A stretch of DNA of 64,000 bases. It comes from Terriglobales bacterium. GTDB taxonomy: Bacteria > Acidobacteriota > Terriglobia > Terriglobales > Acidobacteriaceae. The DNA lies in NCBI GenBank assembly GCA_025980765.1, contig JAICXB010000001.1:1-64000 (forward strand), given 5' to 3'. A model generated the notes under the pieces. It was not told the DNA's origin. It did no database searches and was given only the letters and a program-made list of their open reading frames with translations. Shown one piece after another: positions 27,269 through 35,711 of the stretch (within the stretch, counting starts at the first letter, position 1; every line of letters starts with the position of its first letter). Made by a program: the position numbers and the translations under genes.

Positions 27269-27484
27269 TCACAAGAGCTCGTCGAGAGGGTGCGTCTCCC
27301 CTTGACGATGTTCTCGTTCGGCCTCTTCAGCCAGGCGTCTTAATTTCTCCGGACTGCGCGACAGTTTTTCCTTCCAGATGGCTTCGTCCTGCAGTGTTTC
27401 GATGATCTGGGAGGCGATGGCGTCCTGCTCCTGCGGCGGGAGCGTGGCAATTTTCTGCAGCGCCTTTTGAAGCATCTCCGTCAT
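27269..27484 (-). CDS. Orphan antitoxin-like small protein
   Basis: 71 aa, highly charged and mostly helical: TEMLQKALQKIATLPPQEQDAIASQIIETLQDE. This resembles the short antitoxins (addiction-module type) that precede RelE/ParE-like toxins. No toxin follows: a repeat unit starts 13 nt beyond the stop and then comes the convergent cfa gene. Probably a leftover antitoxin, or one acting in trans. Confidence 0.6.
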   Translation of the reverse strand: MTEMLQKALQKIATLPPQEQDAIASQIIETLQDEAIWKEKLSRSPEKLRRLAEEAEREHRQGETHPLDELL

Positions 27485-27549
27485 GTCCGAAGCCTGGCAA
27501 AGCCGGATGAGACGTACAAGGGATCAAGCGCTTGCGAACGTCACGGTCT

Positions 27550-28908
27550 CTACCGCAGGCCATTCTGAGCTGGCGTGAGCGTCTGCAGGCGTTTTTTGTC
27601 GATCTTGAGCACGATGCCGGCGTTGCGGTCGGCGACCTCGCTCACCTTGTATTCCGATGAAGTGCCGAGCACCTGCGCCAGCTCCGACGCGGTGAGCTTG
27701 TATTCGTCGACGAGCCAGTCGGCCATGTTGGCAGTGGCGGCGCGGAAGGCGTCGTCGAGCGAGCCGCCGAGGCCCATCGCCATGAGGTGCGTTGGCGATT
27801 CCATTCTGGGACCGTGCAAGCGCTTTCCCGGAAGTACATCAACGGTGAATTCCACGTCCATGGAAGTTTCGAGCGCGTTGCCGTTGAGCTCGCCATCGCC
27901 CTGCAGCGCGTGTCCGTCGCCGACATAGAGCAAAGCTCCGGGCACATTCACCGGCAGATACACGGTTGCGCCCTCGATGATTTCGTTGAAGTCCATGTTG
28001 CCGCCGAAGCGCCCGGAATCGCCGGTGCCGGGCGCCGCCTGTGCCGAATTGGGAGCGACGGCGACGCATCCCAACATGGGCCGCAGTGGTACGGTGTAGT
28101 GTGCGAGGTGCTCCCCGGGCTTCTCCGGAGTGGCCACGCCGCGCTCGCGGTCGAGATGCCAGCGCACGTCCTTGCCCGCGTCTTTCATCTTGACGGCGAG
28201 ATCGCTGTCGAGTCCGCGATCGACGATGGCGTCGTCGCTGATCGCCCAATCGCGATTGAGGCGCAAATGCGTCAGATGCACCACCAGCGTGTCTCCGGGA
28301 ACGGCAGTTTCAATATAGAACGGTCCGGTTTCGGGATTCCCGCCCAGCACGCGGCGCACGCCTTTCTCGTCAGTGCCGCCGGCATCGACTGTAGTCGTGT
28401 GCACCGTGTCTCCGGGGGCGATGGTCAGCGCCGGCTTATTGGCGGCGGAAAACTGGCGGTAAAACGTCGTTGGCGTGAATTCGTGCCGCTGCGGCGTTCC
28501 CGCTCGGCGCTGCGGCGCGAGGGTGGCGGTGAACTGGTGCGTCGTGGGATGCGCGGCGTCGCCGCCATTGATGAAGACGATGCTGCCCGCCATCTCCCCG
28601 GCCTGCAGCGTGGCATTCATTTCCTCGCTGCCGCCCTGCTCGTCTTTAGCAAGAAAGTGGACGGCATTCCCGCTGACGGTGCCATCGAGCTTGTCTCCAC
28701 TGAAATCGCCGGTGAGCTGCTGCCCGTGCTGCTCCAATTTCAAGGGAAAATAAAGTGGCGTGCCGAAGAAGTCGGCCTTGACCACCCAGCGCCCGGAAAG
28801 ATCGCCGGGCGCAGCCTGCGCGAAGGCTGCGGGCACAAGTGCCAAAATGAGAATCGTCAAGAAGGTAGCGGCGAAGCATGCTGCGCCACTGCGAGGGTGA
28901 GCCATCAT
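27550..28908 (-). CDS. Secreted acetamidase/formamidase-family protein
   Basis: 452 aa. A signal peptide (about 1-31, ALVPAAFAQA) is followed by a ~90-residue beta-rich domain (LSGRWVVKADFFGTPLYFPLKL, about 37-130) and the FmdA/AmdA domain (TIAPGDTVHTTTVDAGG, LGCVAVAP, FGGNMDFNEIIEGATVYLPV, GDGHALQGDGELNG, then VDVLPGKRL). The family hydrolyses short amides to ammonia and acid. The secretion signal and extra N-terminal domain differ from the cytoplasmic enzymes. Confidence 0.9.
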   Translation of the reverse strand: MMAHPRSGAACFAATFLTILILALVPAAFAQAAPGDLSGRWVVKADFFGTPLYFPLKLEQHGQQLTGDFSGDKLDGTVSGNAVHFLAKDEQGGSEEMNATLQAGEMAGSIVFINGGDAAHPTTHQFTATLAPQRRAGTPQRHEFTPTTFYRQFSAANKPALTIAPGDTVHTTTVDAGGTDEKGVRRVLGGNPETGPFYIETAVPGDTLVVHLTHLRLNRDWAISDDAIVDRGLDSDLAVKMKDAGKDVRWHLDRERGVATPEKPGEHLAHYTVPLRPMLGCVAVAPNSAQAAPGTGDSGRFGGNMDFNEIIEGATVYLPVNVPGALLYVGDGHALQGDGELNGNALETSMDVEFTVDVLPGKRLHGPRMESPTHLMAMGLGGSLDDAFRAATANMADWLVDEYKLTASELAQVLGTSSEYKVSEVADRNAGIVLKIDKKRLQTLTPAQNGLR

Positions 28909-28985
28909 TGCCTCCAGATGGAAGCAGTCATTGTAGAGGAACGGCGCCCTTAGAATTTCTGCAATATTCTAGAGACCGTTGAGTT

Positions 28986-29171
28986 CTATAAGCCCGGGAT
29001 CTGGCGCTTCGCGCACTCAAGAATTTCAAGAACACGCGACATTTTGCGAATATGCCCAAGCTCGATCCTGTCGAACTTGGGCAGAGAACGGTAGGTTTTA
29101 TCTTTGTACTGAATGACTCTGCTGTGCGTGGCGAGTCGAACCGTCGCTCCAGGCGCACAGACCTTGAGCAT
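28986..29171 (-). CDS. Small HicA-like protein (possible toxin)
   Basis: 61 aa from ATG 29171; the frame is open further upstream (CALRDVER precedes the Met) but offers no better start. THSRVIQYKDKTYRSLPK followed by GHIRKMSRVLEI resembles the His-containing strand and C-terminal helix of HicA mRNA interferases. It lies 39 nt after a larger gene on the same strand, as expected for a toxin-antitoxin pair. Weak similarity judged by eye only. Confidence 0.4.
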   Translation of the reverse strand: MLKVCAPGATVRLATHSRVIQYKDKTYRSLPKFDRIELGHIRKMSRVLEILECAKRQIPGL

Positions 29172-29210
29172 TCGTTCTACGTCGCGAAGAGCGCAGTGGC
29201 CGACATGCCT

Positions 29211-29705
29211 TTAGGCGGCCTTTGCCACTGTGTCCTTTAAGTTGTCTTTCGGCGTGAACTTCCTCTTCGCGGCAGACAGTTTTTCCACGGTGACCTTCGG
29301 CGGCGCTTCTTCCGCTTTCATTCTGTCCAGTTGAGAGAATGGCTCCGGCGGCGGGCCGGAGCTTGCCCGCACGAGTTGGAGAGCATCGTTCCAACTGCGT
29401 TCCTCTTCTTTGTCCACTTCTTTGGCGAACCTTTCCACCTCACGCTTGAACGCTGCGAACGTTCTGGACTCATCAGCTATGTCGAAAAGCACCTCTTTGT
29501 AGCGATTCCGAAATCGAGCGAAGCTCTCTTGCGGCGTGCTTCCGCTTTCCGCGATTGCGCCAGGGCGGACTCCATAGGTCCACCATTTTCCGTCTTCTTG
29601 CACCATCAGCGCCCGCCCAGACAGGGTGATGCCAGCCAAGAATCCCTTACCTGAAACGGCGTCGCGCAAAGTGAACAGCAGGGGATGATGGGTCATCTCG
29701 GACAT
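29211..29705 (-). CDS. Uncharacterised protein, possible HicB-like partner
   Basis: 164 aa from ATG 29705. The N-terminal half (LFTLRDAVSGKGFLAGITLSGRALMV, KWWTYGVRPGAIAESG) has the strand-strand-helix look of HicB-type domains. A helical region (FARFRNRYKEVLFDIADES) and a Lys-rich tail ending KDTVAKAA follow. It precedes the HicA-like small gene. Function is inferred from this pairing only. Confidence 0.5.
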   Translation of the reverse strand: MSEMTHHPLLFTLRDAVSGKGFLAGITLSGRALMVQEDGKWWTYGVRPGAIAESGSTPQESFARFRNRYKEVLFDIADESRTFAAFKREVERFAKEVDKEEERSWNDALQLVRASSGPPPEPFSQLDRMKAEEAPPKVTVEKLSAAKRKFTPKDNLKDTVAKAA

Positions 29706-29756
29706 TACAAACTCCGCGTTAACTTCGAAAGCCGATGAGTATATGCAGAACCGCAC

Positions 29757-30168
29757 GGGGGAATGAAAGTGAGCCGGTCTTGCATGTAGTTATGGGGGTG
29801 GATGCAGCAGAGTTTACCATATCTGGATTTTAGCTCTGGCTAAGACTATTGGCGACAGAGTACAGAAAGACATGTCACTTTCGGTTCAGTGGTTGCGCCG
29901 AAGTGATCGGGCTGCCTTTGTCGTTCCGAGCGGATTCTCGTTTACTGAAATCCGGTGGTTTTCGCAGGCGGAAATTGCGTCGTTCAATGATCAAATCGTC
30001 GCAGCGGGGACTCGGGGCAAGGAGCAGGGCTTTCAAGCTGGGGCGTGGCGACTTCATAACTAATCTGCACTTGATTTTACCCGATGCTCAATTCGACAGC
30101 TCCGGATAACTTTACCAGCTCTGCATCTAAGAGCACTTGGCGGTTTACACTAGAGATTCGCCCTCACT
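29757..30168. other. 412-nt gap without a clear gene
   Basis: A 63-codon frame (29872-30063, +) is open but has no ribosome site or recognised motif. The gap holds the divergent control regions of the HicB-like and phosphohexomutase genes. No convincing promoter pair was identified. Confidence 0.35.
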
Positions 30169-31599
30169 ATGCAGACCATCAAATTCGGGACCGACGGATG
30201 GCGCGGCATCATTGCCGACGATTTCACCTTCGCGAACGTTCGTCGCGCCGCTTCGGCGATTGCCAATTACGTGCTCAAGCACGAGGACGCGCGCCGCGGG
30301 CTGGTCGTCGGCTATGACACTCGCTTTGGCTCGCGCATGTTTGCTCAGGCCGTCGCGGAGGTGCTCGCCGGCGCGGGAATTCCTGTTCGCCTGGCCAACG
30401 ACTACACGCCCACTCCCGCGCTGTCATTCGGCGTGAAGCACTTCAACGCCGCCGGCGGGGTGATGATTACCTCCAGTCACAATCCCTGGAACTGGAATGG
30501 AGTGAAGTACAAGGCGGGTTACGGCGGCTCGGCGCGTCCGGCGATCATCGCCGCCATCGAGAAGGAGCTCGACGCAGCTCTTCCCAAATCGGGAACTACG
30601 GCGGCGATCGCCGAGACCGACTTCAAGCAGCCCTACATCGCCGCCATCAAGAAATTCGCCGACATCGACAGGATCGCCGGCGCCGGCTTCAAGTTCCTCA
30701 TCGACTGCATGTATGGCGCGGGACGCGGAGTGCTGGCCGGCATCTTCGCCGAGCGCGGCATCGACTTTGTGGAGATTCGCGCCCAGGTGAACCCGCTGTT
30801 TCCCGGCATCAATCCCGAGCCCATCGAGCCGCACGTGCGCGAAGCGCAGGAGGCGGTGGTGCGCGAGAAGTGCCACGGCGGCTTCATCACCGATGGCGAC
30901 GCCGACCGCATTGGCGCGGTCGCCGAAGACGGCAGCTACGTGGACTCGCACAAAATCTATTCCATCCTGCTGCGCTGGCTGCTGGAGCGAAAGCGCTGGC
31001 CGGGCGACGTGGTGCGCGCCTTCAACACCACCAAGATGCTCGACCGCATCGCCGCGCAGCACGGACGCAAACTGCACGAGTGCGGCATCGGCTTCAAGTA
31101 CATCTGCGACCTGATGCTGGAACAGGAAATCCTGATTGGCGGCGAAGAATCGGGAGGCATCGGCATCACCCGGCATTTACCGGAGCGCGACGGCATTCTC
31201 AACGCGCTGCTGCTGGCGAATGTGATGGCGGAGGAGAAGCGCACGCTGGCGGAACTGGTGCGCGATCTGCAGAAGGAATACGGCGAGCACTACTACGCGC
31301 GCCTCGACATGCATATTCCGAATGACGTGAAGGAATCGGCGATCGCGCGCGCCCGCAACGGCGTGCGCGAGATCGGCGGGCACAAGGTGCTGCGCGTGGA
31401 GACGCTCGACGGCGTGAAGTTCTTTCTCGATGCGCCGCGCGGAAGCGCTGGACGCAGCGCGCCGCCGGCGGAATCGTGGCTGCTGCTGCGGGCGTCAGGA
31501 ACGGAGCCGCTGCTGCGCGTGTATTCCGAAGCTGGCTCGCCGGGCGTAGTGAAAGAATTGCTGAGCGCGGCAGAAGCGTTTGTGAACGAGCGGAGCTAA
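30169..31599 (+). CDS. Phosphoglucomutase/phosphomannomutase family enzyme
   Basis: 476 aa. The alpha-D-phosphohexomutase fold: FGTDGWRGIIADDFT at the start, the phosphoserine loop TSSHNPWNWNGVKYK (Ser103), the metal loop D242GDADR, the sugar loop GGEESGG and the C-terminal phosphate-binding RASGTEPLLRVYSEA. It interconverts hexose 1- and 6-phosphates. With manA and manC at 40-43 kb it could feed GDP-mannose synthesis, but substrate choice (Glc or Man) cannot be read from sequence. Confidence 0.93.
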   Translation: MQTIKFGTDGWRGIIADDFTFANVRRAASAIANYVLKHEDARRGLVVGYDTRFGSRMFAQAVAEVLAGAGIPVRLANDYTPTPALSFGVKHFNAAGGVMITSSHNPWNWNGVKYKAGYGGSARPAIIAAIEKELDAALPKSGTTAAIAETDFKQPYIAAIKKFADIDRIAGAGFKFLIDCMYGAGRGVLAGIFAERGIDFVEIRAQVNPLFPGINPEPIEPHVREAQEAVVREKCHGGFITDGDADRIGAVAEDGSYVDSHKIYSILLRWLLERKRWPGDVVRAFNTTKMLDRIAAQHGRKLHECGIGFKYICDLMLEQEILIGGEESGGIGITRHLPERDGILNALLLANVMAEEKRTLAELVRDLQKEYGEHYYARLDMHIPNDVKESAIARARNGVREIGGHKVLRVETLDGVKFFLDAPRGSAGRSAPPAESWLLLRASGTEPLLRVYSEAGSPGVVKELLSAAEAFVNERS

Positions 31600-31603
31600 A
31601 AAG

Positions 31604-31745
31604 GAGCGCGGCGGCCCTCCGCCGGATTTTTCTTAATTAGAGAGAAAATTAGAGTCAAATTTCGCCCGAGGGCGGCCGCGCTCCGTTTCGGATGTTAACT
31701 TGAGAGAATGTTGGAGACACCAAAATCCGGCGGAGGGCCGCCGCT
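31604..31745. repeat. Inverted repeat of GGCGGCCCTCCGCCGG, reaching into the M48 gene
   Basis: The left arm (about 31602-31631) and right arm (about 31719-31748) match over nearly 28 bases with one or two mismatches. A smaller ggagcgcggc/gccgcgctcc pairing lies inside. The right arm encodes residues 5-14 of the M48 protease. Confidence 0.85.
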
Positions 31746-32862
31746 CTCCTTGGCCGACACTCCCGAGGCGCGGCAGTACAGCCGCATTCATCGCTGGCTT
31801 TCGGTCATTGACACTGGCCTGGGCATCGCCTTGCTCATCGTGCTGGTTGCCGCTGCGTGGACGCGAAACTTGCGCGATATTTCTTTCCGCTGGTCGGGCG
31901 ATCATTACGTGCTGGCTCTGTTTTTCTACGTGCTGCTGCTCACGATTATCACCAAACTCATCAGCCTGCCGCTCGACATTTACAGTTTCCGCCTGGAACA
32001 CCGCTTTCAGTTGTCGAACCAGAGCACAGGAGCATGGCTGCTGGACGAGGTGAAGGGATTCGCGCTCGGGCTGGTCATCGGCGCGCTGCTTGCGGAATTG
32101 GTGTACTGGATTATCCGCAGCTCGCCGAATTTCTGGTGGATCATCGCCTGGGCCGCATTCACCGTGCTTTTCGTGGTCTTCGCGCAACTCGCGCCGGTGG
32201 TGCTGTTTCCCATTTTTTACAAATTCGTTCCACTGCAGGACGACGAGCTTCGCCGCCGGCTGGTGAACCTGAGCGAGCGCGCGGGCACGCGGGTGCGCGG
32301 CGTCTATGAATGGAAGCTGTCGGAGAAGAGCAAGAAGGCCAATGCCGCGTTGACCGGATTGGGAAACACGCGGCGCATCATCGTCGCCGACACGTTGCTC
32401 CAGAACTATTCCCATGATGAAATCGAGGCCGTGCTGGCGCACGAACTCGGACATCACGTCCACGGACACATCTTCAAGAGCATCCTCATGCAAATGGGAA
32501 TCACGCTTTTCGGATTCTGGGCGGCGAACCAGGCCCTGCGCTACGCCACCTTCGATCGCCACATGTTCGTCACGCTCTCCGACTTCGCCAACCTGCCGCT
32601 GCTGGCGCTGGTTTCGGCGGCGCTGTCGGTACTTCTGATTCCCGCGCTCAACGCCTACTCGCGCTACAACGAGCGCCAGGCCGATCTCTACTGCTGGAAG
32701 TCGGTGCCGCGCGTGGATCCGTTCGTCACCGCAATGGACAAGCTCAGCGCGCAAAACCTCTCAGAAAAATCTCCGTCAAGATTGGTGGAAGTGCTCTTCC
32801 ACTCGCACCCGCCAGTGTCGAAGAGGATTGCGGCGGCGAAACAATTCGAAGCCGCGCAGTAA
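31708..32862 (+). CDS. M48-family membrane metalloprotease (Ste24/CAAX protease-like)
   Basis: 384 aa. Several transmembrane helices (about 34-55, 70-95, 115-140, 145-170) precede the zinc protease domain with H245ELGHH and a downstream YNERQADLYCWK holding the third zinc ligand. It resembles Ste24p-type CAAX proteases with the long N-terminal membrane region rather than short HtpX. Probable role: membrane protein quality control. The N-terminal SGGGPPLSL is encoded by a repeat arm; initiation may lie further in. Confidence 0.9.
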   Translation: MLETPKSGGGPPLSLADTPEARQYSRIHRWLSVIDTGLGIALLIVLVAAAWTRNLRDISFRWSGDHYVLALFFYVLLLTIITKLISLPLDIYSFRLEHRFQLSNQSTGAWLLDEVKGFALGLVIGALLAELVYWIIRSSPNFWWIIAWAAFTVLFVVFAQLAPVVLFPIFYKFVPLQDDELRRRLVNLSERAGTRVRGVYEWKLSEKSKKANAALTGLGNTRRIIVADTLLQNYSHDEIEAVLAHELGHHVHGHIFKSILMQMGITLFGFWAANQALRYATFDRHMFVTLSDFANLPLLALVSAALSVLLIPALNAYSRYNERQADLYCWKSVPRVDPFVTAMDKLSAQNLSEKSPSRLVEVLFHSHPPVSKRIAAAKQFEAAQ

Positions 32863-32865
32863 AAA

Positions 32866-33051
32866 ACTTTTCACCACGGAGACACGGAGAACACGGAGGA
32901 AGATGGGGAAATTGGCGCGAATCTAATGGCGGTACTCGATATGGGCAGGTGAGGTATCCCAAACTCGAGCTTGAACCGGCGTCCCGTCCGCGCTATCCAC
33001 GTTTTGTTTTATCTTTCTCCGTGATCTCCGTGCCTCCGTGGTGAAAAAGAT
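32866..33051. repeat. Inverted repeat of CACGGAGACACGGAG words reaching into kdsB
   Basis: The left arm (32866-32900) begins 3 nt after the M48 stop. The right arm (33015-33051) encodes the C-terminal FHHGGTEITEK of KdsB. About 32 bp pair with few mismatches. The family recurs at 34799-34977, 35507-35684, 40321-40352 and 58186-58336. Confidence 0.9.
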
Positions 33052-33766
33052 TTTCCACTTTCCGCAAATCCTCTTCCGTGTCCACCCCCACCGTGTCATA
33101 CGGCGTTTCCGCCACATAGATCTCGATGCCGTGGTCGAGGAAGCGCAACTGCTCCAGGCGCTCGGCGCGTTCGAGTTCCGATTCGGGCCAGGCGCAAAAC
33201 TGCTCCAGCGCTTCGCGCCGATATCCGTAGAAGCCGAGATGCTTGTAGCGCGTGACTGCTCCTGAATTGTCGCGGTCGAAGGGCACGGTGGCGCGGGTGA
33301 AGTAAAGCGCGCGGTCCTCAAGATCGGTGACCACTTTCACTGCATTGGGATTGTTCAGGTCGGCGGCGCTGCAGCGGGTCTTGATCGTCGCGACCAGCAC
33401 GCGCGCGGCTCTATCCCGCATCGGCTTCAGCAGCGCGGAGATGTGCTCCGGACGCGCCAGCGGCTCGTCTCCCTGCACATTCACGTACACATCGGCGGCA
33501 ATGCGCTGCGCCACTTCCCACACGCGATCGGTGCCGCTGCGGTGCGCCGGAGAAGTCATCTCCGCGTGCCATCCGTTCTGGTTGCACAACGCCAGAACCT
33601 CCTCCGAGTCGGTGGCGACAATCACCTCCGCAAGCTGCGGACAGCGCCGCGCCGCCTCGACCACATGCGCCAGCATGGGCCGTCCGGCAATCTCGCGCAG
33701 AACTTTTTTGGGCAATCGGGTGGAAGCAAGGCGCGCGGGGATGATGGCAATAGCTTTCATAGCCAC
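32993..33766 (-). CDS. kdsB: 3-deoxy-manno-octulosonate cytidylyltransferase (CMP-Kdo synthetase)
   Basis: 257 aa. IPARLASTRLPKKVLREIAGRPM, VNVQGDEPLARPEHI, HLGFYGYRREAL and VDTEEDLRKVE are standard KdsB. It activates Kdo with CTP for the lipid A core. Residues after about 240 (FHHGGTEITEKDKTKRG) are not part of the family. They are the translation of a repeat arm that has replaced the natural end. Confidence 0.95.
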   Translation of the reverse strand: MAMKAIAIIPARLASTRLPKKVLREIAGRPMLAHVVEAARRCPQLAEVIVATDSEEVLALCNQNGWHAEMTSPAHRSGTDRVWEVAQRIAADVYVNVQGDEPLARPEHISALLKPMRDRAARVLVATIKTRCSAADLNNPNAVKVVTDLEDRALYFTRATVPFDRDNSGAVTRYKHLGFYGYRREALEQFCAWPESELERAERLEQLRFLDHGIEIYVAETPYDTVGVDTEEDLRKVENLFHHGGTEITEKDKTKRG

Positions 33767-33980
33767 GAAGCCACGAAGTCACGAAGCTTCGAAGCTTCGA
33801 AGCGAACTGCAACAGCAAATTCAAAATCTTACACTTTAGTCCAAGCGTCGCGGCTTCGCTGCTCCTTGGCGTCGTGGCTTCGCGGCTCCGTGGCTTCGTG
33901 GCTTCGTGGCTTTGATATGATTTCTACAGGTGCAAGCTGAATAGCTTCGAAGCTTCGCGGCTTCGTGGCTTCGAAGCTCC
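33764..33980. repeat. CGAAGCCACGAAG / CTTCGTGGCTTCG repeat array between kdsB and tRNA-Met
   Basis: Left words (33764-33805) overlap the kdsB start region. They pair with the reiterated gcttcgtggc words at 33850-33908 and 33950-33980. It is an irregular 9-12 base periodic array without uniform spacers. Confidence 0.8.
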
Positions 33981-33984
33981 CGAC

Positions 33985-34061
33985 GGCGGTGTAGCTCAGG
34001 TGGTTAGAGCGACGGTCTCATAATCCGTAGGTCGTAGGTTCGAGTCCTACCGCCGCCACCA
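33985..34061 (+). tRNA. tRNA-Met (CAT anticodon)
   Basis: 77 nt with encoded CCA. The acceptor stem GGCGGTG pairs with CGCCGCC (one G-U). D-arm GCTC...GAGC, anticodon loop CTCATAA, T-arm with GGTTCGAGTCC. The top anticodon-stem pair is T-T. The loop fits elongator Met; tRNA-Ile2 (CAT, later modified) cannot be excluded. A TATGAT box at 33916-33921 could be its -10. Confidence 0.95.
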
Positions 34062-34090
34062 ATCAGGTAGTTGGCACAACCCATAGCGGA

Positions 34091-34783
34091 GTGCCAATTA
34101 TGCACCACAAGCAGCAGCTTTCCTCTCCTACGAGCCACGGATTGAAATCCGTGGGTCACGATTCCACGCAAAATTCAACAACTCAAAATCGCGCTGACAC
34201 CCAGCGTTCATGCGGCTCTGCGCAGGATCCTGCCGGCGGTCTCGCCGGCGCGGCACGGCCAGAAGAACGGCTCGCCAGACCGCGAGAGACGGCGCTTCCA
34301 CAGTGGCGATGCGAAGCCCTGCGCTCGCCTGGACCTGACCCGACCGGCGAAGCCGCAATCGCCTGCGGAGCGCGCGCGGACGTCGTCTGCGAATTCTGCG
34401 GCCCGCTTTGCCTGCACTGCGCGGAAGAGACGTTTTGCTTCTCCGGAGAGCACAGACTCAGCTCCGTCGAATCATTGGGCCGCGATGCCGGCCAGATCGT
34501 CGCGCCCAAGCCACTTTTCAAAGTGGTTTATGTCCAGCTCTCATGCGCAAACTGCGGCGATGTGCGCATGGCCTTGCCTGCAGCCGCGAATCCCACATCG
34601 GGAATTGAGCTGGCTTGTCCGGAGTGCGCCGCGCCGGGGGTCTGGCGCTATCTCGCGCATGGATTGACGCAGCGCGAGCTGCCGTTTTACGAGAGGTTCA
34701 CGCTGGAGGAGGAGGAGGACCCGGAAAAACCCTTCAAACCTCGAGTGCCTTGGGACCGCCGCAGCCGGCACTGGGAAGAGTAG
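34091..34783 (+). CDS. Cys-rich (zinc-ribbon-like) protein of unknown function
   Basis: 230 aa as the open frame. Only the part from about residue 95 looks coding in quality: CEFCGPLCLHCAEETFC, then LSCANCGDV...LACPECAAPGVWRY, giving two or more CxxC pairs likely to bind zinc, and an acidic tail (EEEEDPEKPF). The first ~90 residues are Gln/Ser/Ala/Pro-rich and may be read-through of repetitive non-coding sequence, so the start is unsure. Confidence 0.5.
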   Translation: MPIMHHKQQLSSPTSHGLKSVGHDSTQNSTTQNRADTQRSCGSAQDPAGGLAGAARPEERLARPRETALPQWRCEALRSPGPDPTGEAAIACGARADVVCEFCGPLCLHCAEETFCFSGEHRLSSVESLGRDAGQIVAPKPLFKVVYVQLSCANCGDVRMALPAAANPTSGIELACPECAAPGVWRYLAHGLTQRELPFYERFTLEEEEDPEKPFKPRVPWDRRSRHWEE

Positions 34784-34798
34784 GCCTGCAACCAAAAG

Positions 34799-34977
34799 CT
34801 TTTTTCACCACAGAGGACACGGAGAACACAGAGAAAAGCTGGATCAATTTTGAATTGTTGAGTTTTGATTACTGAATAGCGGACCTCGTCAATAGGTCTT
34901 GCATTCATAATTCAAAACTCACAAACAAAATTCCCATTTTCCTCCGTGCCCTCCGTGTCCTCTGTGGTAAGAGGTCA
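34799..34977. repeat. Nested inverted repeats (ACCACAGAGGACACGGAG outer, TTCAAAACTC inner)
   Basis: Outer arms of the ccacagaggacacgg family lie at 34805-34838 and 34937-34977. Inner arms of ttgaattgttgagttttg/attcaaaactc words lie at about 34845-34872 and 34905-34932. The rest of the gap to 35200 shows nothing recognisable. Confidence 0.8.
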
Positions 34978-35200
34978 ACTTTTTCCACAGGCACTTTGCT
35001 CTTGACGAAAACGCAAATCCGCCGTAGCAGAGAACATGTAGTCAGCGTTGAGCACCAAATCGGCGAACCGGCTCAACGGAACTCAAGCACTTGCGCGTTC
35101 CAGATCGCGCGCAACCGGCAGGAGCGGCGCTGCCACACTCCATCCGCCTCGGCGGACTCGCCTGGAGTAGCTGTACCCGGCCTTGCACCCAAACACTCTC

Positions 35201-35491
35201 ATGAGCACTCGTGTGTCTAACAACTGGGTCCCCGTGTACCGGCTGCATCAGAGCTGCCACAGCGAAGCGCCGGCTTATTTCGTCAAACGCGAGCAGGCCC
35301 TGCGCATGGTGGAGGAGGCGGCGGCGACCTTCGTGAATCGCGGCCGCGCCATCCGCTTGACCTTCGAGCGCCCCGCCGATTTACGCGGGGAGTCGTGCCG
35401 AATTGGGCCGGGCACAATTGTTGCTTACGCCTGCGGGGTAAAGCGGGCGGTGGCCGCTGTGGAAGCGTGGAACCATTTCGCGATTTCGTGA
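35201..35491 (+). CDS. Small hypothetical protein
   Basis: 96 aa from ATG 35201; the open frame begins at 35183. Mixed alpha/beta composition: NNWVPVYRLHQSC, a helix ALRMVEEAAATFVNRGRAIRLTF and IGPGTIVAYACG. No family recognised. Confidence 0.4.
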   Translation: MSTRVSNNWVPVYRLHQSCHSEAPAYFVKREQALRMVEEAAATFVNRGRAIRLTFERPADLRGESCRIGPGTIVAYACGVKRAVAAVEAWNHFAIS

Positions 35492-35506
35492 TTGCAACAA
35501 ATTCAC

Positions 35507-35684
35507 CACAGAGGACACTGAGGGCACAGAGGAAAGCACAAAAGGCGTTTCGGGTTTCAGGTTTCGAGTTTCGGGAAAGGCTGGATCCATCGAGCCCACA
35601 ATCAACTCGAAACCTGAAACTCGAAACCCGAAACTCTTTTCTCTGTGCCCTCTGTGTCCTCTGTGTCCTCTGTGGTTACCCTTC
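35507..35684. repeat. Nested inverted repeats (CACCACAGAGGACAC outer, GGGTTTCAGGTTTCGAG inner)
   Basis: The outer arms at 35506-35540 and 35640-35684 belong to the ccacagagg family. The inner arms at about 35550-35578 and 35605-35635 are gtttcaggtttcgag words. The two unrelated families share one symmetry axis. Confidence 0.9.
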
Positions 35685-35711
35685 ACCGAACCACAACACA
35701 GACCGAATGCT

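Noticed and set aside
27787-28953. 388-codon plus-strand frame
   Set aside because: Antisense shadow of the acetamidase gene; no motifs, and the minus strand has a signal peptide and family motifs.
29872-30063. 63-codon plus-strand frame
   Set aside because: No ribosome site, no motif, and no support beyond being open.
31633-32754. 373-codon minus-strand frame
   Set aside because: Antisense shadow of the M48 protease, rich in Arg/Gln with no recognisable domain.
33850-33980. Possible CRISPR-like array of gcttcgtggc words
   Set aside because: Words are 9-12 bases with no constant repeat length and no spacers; it matches the general word-repeat pattern of other gaps, and no cas genes are present.
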